Origin: an uncultured Sphingosinicella sp. | GTDB lineage: Bacteria > Pseudomonadota > Alphaproteobacteria > Sphingomonadales > Sphingomonadaceae | Direction of reading: 5' to 3' | DNA: 10,368 bases | Assembly (NCBI GenBank): GCA_946886275.1 | Contig: CAMPIH010000078.1 | Coordinates: 1-10,368, forward strand | In this document: in pieces, positions 5,895-10,368 of the stretch | Layout: the number at the start of each line of letters is the position of its first letter | Position numbering within the stretch: position 1 is the first letter of the stretch | The notes under the pieces: model-generated | Databases searched by the model: none | What the model saw: only the letters and a program-made list of their open reading frames with translations | What the model was told of the DNA's origin: nothing | Program-made: the position numbers and the translations under genes

Positions 5895-7172
5895 ATCAGC
5901 CGGATTTTCGCAGCCCTGATCGTCGGTGCCGCCGGCGTCGCCATCGCCATCTGGATCGGGGCGACACCGACGGCCGCCTTGCTTGCCTGCCTCGCCGGGA
6001 TGGCGGCTTTCGCGCTCGCTCCGGGCGGCGACCAGGCGACGCGTACCGCCAGCCACAATATGCGCCTCGACCGCCACCTCCCGGAGGTCGCCGATCTTCT
6101 CAACGCCGTCGGGACGCCGCTGATGATCGTCCGCAATCGCCGGATCCTGCTGGCGAACCAGGCGGCTCGGGACCTGCTCGGCAACCATATCGAAGGCGGC
6201 GACGCCCGGCTCGCGATCAGGCACCCGGCGGCAGCGGAGCGGCTGAGCGCCGCTTCCGGCGGCGAGGTGGAAGGCGAGATCGAGCTGGTCGGGCTCGGCG
6301 ACGTCGACAGCTTGTGGTCGATGAACGTCACCCGGCTCGAGCCTGACGGAGCCTTGGTCCGGCTCACCGATCTCAGCCCGGCCCGGGCCGTCGAGCAGAT
6401 GCGGGCCGACTTCGTCGCCAATGCCAGCCACGAGCTGAGGACTCCGCTCGCCACCCTGATCGGCTTCCTCGAGACTCTGGAGGATGACGAGGCCGCCGCC
6501 GACCCGAAAACCCGCAAGCGATTCCTGAAGATCATGACCGAGGAAGCGACGAGGATGCGCAATCTCGTCGAGGATCTGATGTCGCTGTCGCGGATCGAGG
6601 CCGAGCGATTCTCCGTTCCGCGTGAGCCGGTCGACATCCTGCCGCTGCTCGATTCGGTGATCCATGCCTGCCGGACGCTGAGCGAAGCGCGCGGCTCACA
6701 GCTCCTCGTGGAAAGCGAGACGGGGACCGCGGTTGTCCCCGGCGACCGGGCGCAACTCGCCCAGCTGTTCAACAATCTCGTCACCAACGCGCTCAATTAT
6801 GGCCGTTCCGGCACGCCGGTCCGAATCAGGGTCGAAGATGGCGGTCCGCTTCTTCGGGTGAGGGTGACCGACGAAGGCGAGGGAATTGCCGCTGAACATA
6901 TTCCGCGCCTGACCGAGCGATTCTACCGGGTCGATGCCGGCCGAAGCCGGGCCGGCGGCGGCACCGGGCTGGGCCTCGCCATCGCCAAGCATATCGCCCA
7001 GCGGCATCGCGGCCGGCTGGAGATCGTCAGCACGCCGGGACAGGGCACGTCAGTGAGTGTCTATCTGCCGCGGCTCGGCGCCGATCGCCCGCCGGCCTTG
7101 TCATCAAAGAGTCATATGCCTGTCACAGAAGACTCACCGTCGGAACCTATCGGAAACCCGCACCCGCATTAG
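5895..7172 (+). CDS. phoR: PhoR-type sensor histidine kinase of the phosphate regulon
   Basis: A membrane sensor kinase of about 425 residues, directly upstream of pstS-pstC-pstA, as PhoR is in alphaproteobacteria. It would phosphorylate PhoB when phosphate is low. In order, it has two hydrophobic helices (about 4-20 and 25-42) with almost no periplasmic loop, and a PAS-like region starting VADLLNAVGTPLMIVRNRRI. The H-box is FVANASHELRTP, with phospho-acceptor His179. The N-box FNNLVTNALNYG, G1 box TDEGEGIA (Asp326) and G2 box GGGTGLGLAI follow. The lack of a periplasmic sensor domain agrees with PhoR reading the Pst transporter. No ATG, GTG or TTG fits the N-terminus. AAGGAGG (5883-5889) points to ATC at 5895, which I use as a provisional start. 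ATG 6000 would remove the first helix and has no such support. The last 25 or so residues are a Ser/Pro/His-rich tail overlapping the Pho box. The family is certain; the start is not. Confidence 0.9.
   Translation: MSRIFAALIVGAAGVAIAIWIGATPTAALLACLAGMAAFALAPGGDQATRTASHNMRLDRHLPEVADLLNAVGTPLMIVRNRRILLANQAARDLLGNHIEGGDARLAIRHPAAAERLSAASGGEVEGEIELVGLGDVDSLWSMNVTRLEPDGALVRLTDLSPARAVEQMRADFVANASHELRTPLATLIGFLETLEDDEAAADPKTRKRFLKIMTEEATRMRNLVEDLMSLSRIEAERFSVPREPVDILPLLDSVIHACRTLSEARGSQLLVESETGTAVVPGDRAQLAQLFNNLVTNALNYGRSGTPVRIRVEDGGPLLRVRVTDEGEGIAAEHIPRLTERFYRVDAGRSRAGGGTGLGLAIAKHIAQRHRGRLEIVSTPGQGTSVSVYLPRLGADRPPALSSKSHMPVTEDSPSEPIGNPHPH
7098..7137 (+). promoter_or_regulatory. Pho box: four tandem PhoB half-sites driving pstS
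   Basis: Four heptamers follow one another with an exact 11-base period: TTGTCAT (7098-7104), GAGTCAT (7109-7115), CTGTCAC (7120-7126) and GACTCAC (7131-7137). The spacers are CAAA, ATGC and AGAA. PhoB binds CTGTCAT-type direct repeats spaced by 11 bases, so this reads as two adjacent Pho boxes on the strand facing pstS. The array lies wholly inside the phoR reading frame and 45-57 bases before the two possible pstS starts. A -10-like TATCGG occurs at 7148-7153 but is weak. Phosphate-starvation control of pstSCA is therefore likely. Confidence 0.8.
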
Positions 7173-7194
7173 GTGTTTCCGGATGGAGGCGAAG

Positions 7195-8247
7195 TTGAAG
7201 AAGAGCATTTTCCTGTTGGCGGCAGCGGCGATCGGCCTTGCCGGTTGCGGTCCGGGCCCGACCGGCGGCGGCGGCGAAGGCGCGTCACGCCAGGAGATCC
7301 GTATCGTCGGATCGTCGACCGTCTATCCCTTCACCCAGGCCGTCGCCGAGCGCTTCCAGCAGGCCAATGCCGGGATGCGCGCGGTCGTCGAATCGACCGG
7401 CACCGGTGGCGGGATCAACCTGTTCTGCGGCGGAGTCGGCGCCCAGCATCCCGACGTCGCCAACGCCTCGCGGCGGATCAAGGCGAGCGAGATCGAGCAG
7501 TGCAACCGCAACGGCGTCAACCAGATCGTCGAGATCCCGGTCGGAATCGATGGCCTCGCCCTTGTCGAATCGGCGGAACGTTCGACCGGCTTCGAGCTGA
7601 CCGCTCGCGACGTCTATGCGGCGCTCGCCGCCAACCCCTTCGGCCGGCCCCAGACGGCGCGGACGTGGCAGGACGTGAATCCGGCCCTGCCGGCGGTGGC
7701 GATCCGAGTCTACGGCCCGCCGCCGACGTCTGGAACCCGCGACAGCTTCGCCGAGCTCATCCTCGACCCCGGCTGCAACAGCGATCCGGCGATGAAGGCG
7801 CTCAAGGAAAGCGACGAGGATCAGCACAAGGTGACCTGCACCCGGATCCGCGAGGACGGGGCCTTCATCGAGGCGGGCGAGAACGACAATCTGCTCGTCC
7901 AGCGAGTCTCCGAGAACGAAGGCGCGATCGGAATCCTCGGTTACTCCTATCTCGAGGAGAACCAGGCCCGGGTCCGCGGCATCCCGCTCGGCGGAGTCGC
8001 TCCGACCGCGGCGACGATCGGCGACTTCTCCTATCCGGGCGCGCGCAAGCTCTACATCTACGTCAAGGGCGAGCATCTCGACGTCATCCCGGGCCTCCGC
8101 CAGTTCCTCGCCGCTTATGGCGAAGCCTGGGGCCCTGGTGGCTATCTCGTCCAGCGCGGCCTGATCCCGCTGACCGACGCCGAGCGGCAGTCGGCGCTCC
8201 AGGCGATCCAGAATCCGCGCCCGGTGACGGTAGCCGACCTTCAGTAG
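7195..8247 (+). CDS. pstS: Phosphate-binding lipoprotein PstS
   Basis: The phosphate-binding component of the Pst ABC importer, 350 residues from the chosen start. A short signal peptide (KKSIFLLAAAAIGLAGC) ends in a lipobox, LAG-Cys18, so the protein is probably anchored by lipid on the outer face of the inner membrane. Binding-site segments of the family are visible: IVGSSTVYPFTQAVAERF (about 37-54), VESTGTGGG, NASRRIK, SGTRDSF (about 179-185) and EGAIGILGYSYL. I prefer TTG 7195, since GGAGG lies 5 bases upstream and the protein then starts MKKSIF. ATG 7183 is the alternative; it adds MEAK, has AGGTG 7 bases upstream, and uses the better start codon. An even longer open frame to 7057 is the phoR overlap and is not credible. 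The Pho box lies just upstream and a strong stem-loop follows the stop. Confidence 0.95.
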   Translation: MKKSIFLLAAAAIGLAGCGPGPTGGGGEGASRQEIRIVGSSTVYPFTQAVAERFQQANAGMRAVVESTGTGGGINLFCGGVGAQHPDVANASRRIKASEIEQCNRNGVNQIVEIPVGIDGLALVESAERSTGFELTARDVYAALAANPFGRPQTARTWQDVNPALPAVAIRVYGPPPTSGTRDSFAELILDPGCNSDPAMKALKESDEDQHKVTCTRIREDGAFIEAGENDNLLVQRVSENEGAIGILGYSYLEENQARVRGIPLGGVAPTAATIGDFSYPGARKLYIYVKGEHLDVIPGLRQFLAAYGEAWGPGGYLVQRGLIPLTDAERQSALQAIQNPRPVTVADLQ

Positions 8248-8258
8248 TTGCTTCAACG

Positions 8259-8286
8259 GCGCCGGGCTCCCGACGGAGCCCGGCGC
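8259..8286 (+). promoter_or_regulatory. Intercistronic stem-loop between pstS and pstC
   Basis: GCGCCGGGCTCC and GGAGCCCGGCGC form a perfect 12-base-pair stem with loop CGAC, 11 bases after the pstS stop. No T-run follows, so full termination is unlikely. Such a structure can protect the 3' end of the upstream message or cause partial termination, giving more PstS than permease. It also argues that pstC starts after it, not at the in-frame TTG 8248. Confidence 0.7.
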
Positions 8287-8310
8287 GTCCTGTTCGATCG
8301 GAAAGTCCAA

Positions 8311-9693
8311 GTGCCGCTTGCCGCAATAGCCTTGCTGATCATCGGGCTTGGCGTCCTCGCCTGGCTGATGGCCCGCGCCCGGGCCGCGGCCTTCGCCGGG
8401 CCGGACAAGCCGCGGCCCCATTCGCTTCCGGCGCAGCATGGCTGGTACGTGGCCTTGTGGACGGTCGTTCCCGCGCTGATCGTCCTGGCGCTTTGGAGCG
8501 AAGTCTCCGGCAACCTGATCTACGGCCAGGTCATGGCGAGTCCGGAGGCGGCGGCGCTGCCCGGTTTCGACATGCAGCGTTCGGCCATCCTCGGCGAAGC
8601 CTATGGCCTCGCCACCGGCCAGATCGAAACCGCCTTCAACCCGCAGGCGCGGGACCTGGCGCCGGTCTATGCCCGGGCGATTTCCTTCTATTCCTGGATC
8701 GGCCTCGCCATCGCCCTGATCGTCGCCTTCGCCGGCGGCGCCTGGTCCTTCACCCGGGTCTCGCCCCAATTCCGGGCCCGAACCCGGGTCGAGCGGATCA
8801 TCATGGGCGTGCTCCTTCTCGCCTCGTCGATCGCCATCCTGACGACACTCGGAATCATCCTCTCCTTGCTGTTCGAATCGCTTCGCTTCTTCAGCATGGT
8901 CAATCCCGTCGAGTTCCTGTTCGGCCTGAACTGGAGCCCGCAGATCGCGATCCGGGCCGACCAGGCGGGCTCGTCCGGCGCGTTCGGCGCCATTCCGCTC
9001 TTCTGGGGAACTATCTTCATCGGCGCGATCATCGCCATGGTCGTCGCGATCCCGCTCGGCTTGATGAGCGCGATCTATCTCACCCAATATGCCGATCCGC
9101 GGGTTCGGGCGTGGATGAAGCCGACTCTGGAGATGCTCGCCGGCGTCCCGACCGTCGTCTACGGCTATTTCGCGGCGCTGACCGTGGCCCCCGCCATCCG
9201 CGATCTCGGCCTGTCGCTGGGCATATCCTCGTCGACCGAATCGGCTTTGGCCGCCGGGCTGGTGATGGGGATCATGATCATCCCGTTCGTCTCTTCGATG
9301 GCGGACGATTCGATCGCCGCCGTGCCTCAGGCGATGCGCGACGGAAGCCTCGCCATGGGGGCGACGAAATCGGAGACGATCAGGAAGGTGCTGCTTCCCG
9401 CCGCTCTGCCGGGCGTCGTCGGCGGAGTCCTGCTCGCGGTCAGCCGGGCGATCGGCGAGACGATGATCGTCGTCATGGCCGCCGGCCTCGCCGCCAATCT
9501 CACCGCCAATCCGTTCGAAAGCGTCACCACGGTGACGACCCAGATCGTCCAGCTGCTGACCGGCGACCAGGAGTTCGACAGCCCCAAGACTCTCGCCGCA
9601 TTCGCGCTTGGGCTGGTCCTGTTCCTCGTGACCCTTGCGCTCAACATCGTCGCCCTTCGGGTCGTCAAGAAATATCGCGAAGCCTATGAGTGA
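8311..9693 (+). CDS. pstC: Phosphate ABC transporter permease PstC (long alphaproteobacterial form)
   Basis: One of the two inner-membrane permease subunits of the Pst phosphate importer. At 460 residues it is much longer than the roughly 320-residue E. coli PstC. The extra part is an N-terminal region of about 160 residues with hydrophobic helices near 2-20, 46-62 and 126-147 and a polar stretch at about 65-122. The usual permease domain follows from about 162. The ABC-transporter coupling (EAA) loop is clear at about 341-370, reading AMRDGSLAMGATKSETIRKV and then LLPAALPG. RAIGETMIVVMAAG and the C-terminal helix ending KKYREAYE are typical. GTG 8311 is chosen because it follows the stem-loop, has GGAAAG 5 bases upstream, and gives VPLAAIALL as in relatives. 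The open frame back to TTG 8248 would translate through the hairpin. The stop overlaps the pstA start by 8 bases. Confidence 0.94.
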   Translation: MPLAAIALLIIGLGVLAWLMARARAAAFAGPDKPRPHSLPAQHGWYVALWTVVPALIVLALWSEVSGNLIYGQVMASPEAAALPGFDMQRSAILGEAYGLATGQIETAFNPQARDLAPVYARAISFYSWIGLAIALIVAFAGGAWSFTRVSPQFRARTRVERIIMGVLLLASSIAILTTLGIILSLLFESLRFFSMVNPVEFLFGLNWSPQIAIRADQAGSSGAFGAIPLFWGTIFIGAIIAMVVAIPLGLMSAIYLTQYADPRVRAWMKPTLEMLAGVPTVVYGYFAALTVAPAIRDLGLSLGISSSTESALAAGLVMGIMIIPFVSSMADDSIAAVPQAMRDGSLAMGATKSETIRKVLLPAALPGVVGGVLLAVSRAIGETMIVVMAAGLAANLTANPFESVTTVTTQIVQLLTGDQEFDSPKTLAAFALGLVLFLVTLALNIVALRVVKKYREAYE

Positions 9694-10368
9694 CCTTTCG
9701 CCGCCGATCGATCCGACCCCGACCGACTGGGGCAGCGAGGCCATCCAGCGCCGGATCCGCAAACGCTATGCGGCGGAGCGGCGGTTCCGTCTCGTCGGCC
9801 TTGGCGCCGTCCTGCTCTCGGCCGGCTTCCTCGCCTTCCTTCTCGTCACGATGATGGCGAACGGCCTTCGCGGCTTCTCTCAGACCGAGGTGAGGATCGA
9901 CCTGGATTCACGCGCCGTGGCGAGCGTCGCCGCGGGCGATTTCGAAGCCGCTCTGGGTGAGGAGAGCGACCTGCTCTCAAGCAGTGCCTGGCTTCGGCTT
10001 CGCGACAGCGGCATTCGCGAAGGCCCGGTCTGGCTGCCCGCCTCGACCGAGGTCGACGTCGCCGCCAAGGGCGACGGAAGCCGAGCCGCCGAACACGCGC
10101 ATCAACGGCTCGAGGCTCAGGACCGGGTCCGGACCCGGCTCAACCTCGGTTTCCTGACCGGGTCCGATGCGACCGATCCCGCCCAGGTCGGAATCTGGGG
10201 CGCGTTCAAGGGCTCGCTTCTGACGATGATCGTCACCTTGTTGCTCGCCTTCCCGGTCGGCGTGCTCTCGGCCGTCTATCTCGAGGAATATGCGCCGCGT
10301 AACCGCTGGACCGACATGATCGAGGTGTCGATCAACAATCTCGCCGCCGTGCCCTCGATCATCTTCGG
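9686..10368 (+). CDS. pstA: Phosphate ABC transporter permease PstA, N-terminal part (runs off window)
   Basis: The second permease subunit of the Pst importer. The first 227 residues are visible and the frame is still open at the window end. ATG 9686 overlaps the pstC stop (ATGAGTGA), implying coupled translation. A basic cytoplasmic start (AIQRRIRKRYAAERRFR, about 19-35) leads into helix 1 (about 37-56). A polar region of about 115 residues follows (about 60-173), probably periplasmic. The permease domain then begins with GIWGAFKGSLLTMIVTLLLA, FPVGVLSAVYLEEYAP and EVSINNLAAVPSIIF, which are strongly PstA-like. The long insertion between helix 1 and the permease core is absent from E. coli PstA but recurs in the large alphaproteobacterial form. 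pstB and phoU would be expected next; that is inference. Confidence 0.93.
   Translation, partial: MSDLSPPIDPTPTDWGSEAIQRRIRKRYAAERRFRLVGLGAVLLSAGFLAFLLVTMMANGLRGFSQTEVRIDLDSRAVASVAAGDFEAALGEESDLLSSSAWLRLRDSGIREGPVWLPASTEVDVAAKGDGSRAAEHAHQRLEAQDRVRTRLNLGFLTGSDATDPAQVGIWGAFKGSLLTMIVTLLLAFPVGVLSAVYLEEYAPRNRWTDMIEVSINNLAAVPSIIF

Noticed and set aside
7173..9689. Plus-strand open frame of 838 codons overlapping pstS and pstC
   Set aside because: It is the +1/+2 shadow of two clear genes. The translation is dominated by Arg, Asp, Gly and Pro with no domain signature, as expected where third positions are nearly all G/C.
7285..9762. Minus-strand open frame of 825 codons opposite pstS, pstC and the start of pstA
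   Set aside because: It is an antisense shadow: stop codons are rare on the reverse strand of G/C-ending codons. It crosses gene boundaries and the stem-loop and shows no recognisable protein features.

Overview
The window looks like an ordinary chromosomal stretch of a GC-rich alphaproteobacterium, most likely a sphingomonad (Sphingomonadales). The evidence is roughly two-thirds GC by eye with strong G/C third positions, the rpmF-plsX-fabH-ihfA-merR gene order, an alphaproteobacterial-type IHF alpha, and a phoR-pstS-pstC-pstA cluster whose permeases have large N-terminal extensions. I see no CRISPR, insertion sequence, phage gene, tRNA or rRNA, and no sign of recent transfer.

Layout. (1) 1-1323, plus strand: the C-terminal end of a DinG/XPD-type DNA helicase that begins before the window, overlapped by a SixA-like histidine phosphatase. 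(2) 1337-1356: a perfect hairpin between converging genes. (3) 1378-4401, minus strand: one compact operon, read from right to left as rpmF (ribosomal L32), plsX (phosphate acyltransferase), fabH (ketoacyl-ACP synthase III), ihfA (IHF alpha) and a short MerR-type regulator. It joins phospholipid and fatty-acid initiation to a ribosomal protein and a nucleoid protein. A candidate promoter lies at 4435-4463. (4) 4590-5036, plus: a four-helix MAPEG-family membrane protein. It converges with a minus-strand metallo-beta-lactamase-fold hydrolase (5033-5695), and the two stop codons overlap. (5) 5895-10368, plus: a phosphate-starvation locus made of a PhoR-type sensor kinase, lipoprotein PstS, permease PstC and the start of permease PstA, which runs off the window. 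pstB, phoU and phoB would be expected downstream, but that is inference.

The phosphate locus holds the most interesting sequence. Four Pho-box-like heptamers with exact 11-base spacing lie inside the 3' end of the phoR reading frame, aimed at pstS. A 12-base-pair perfect stem-loop separates pstS from pstC. The kinase has no usual start codon where its Shine-Dalgarno sequence places one; an ATC sits there instead. pstS most likely starts at TTG. I found no convincing previously undescribed system; the gene content is housekeeping plus phosphate uptake.
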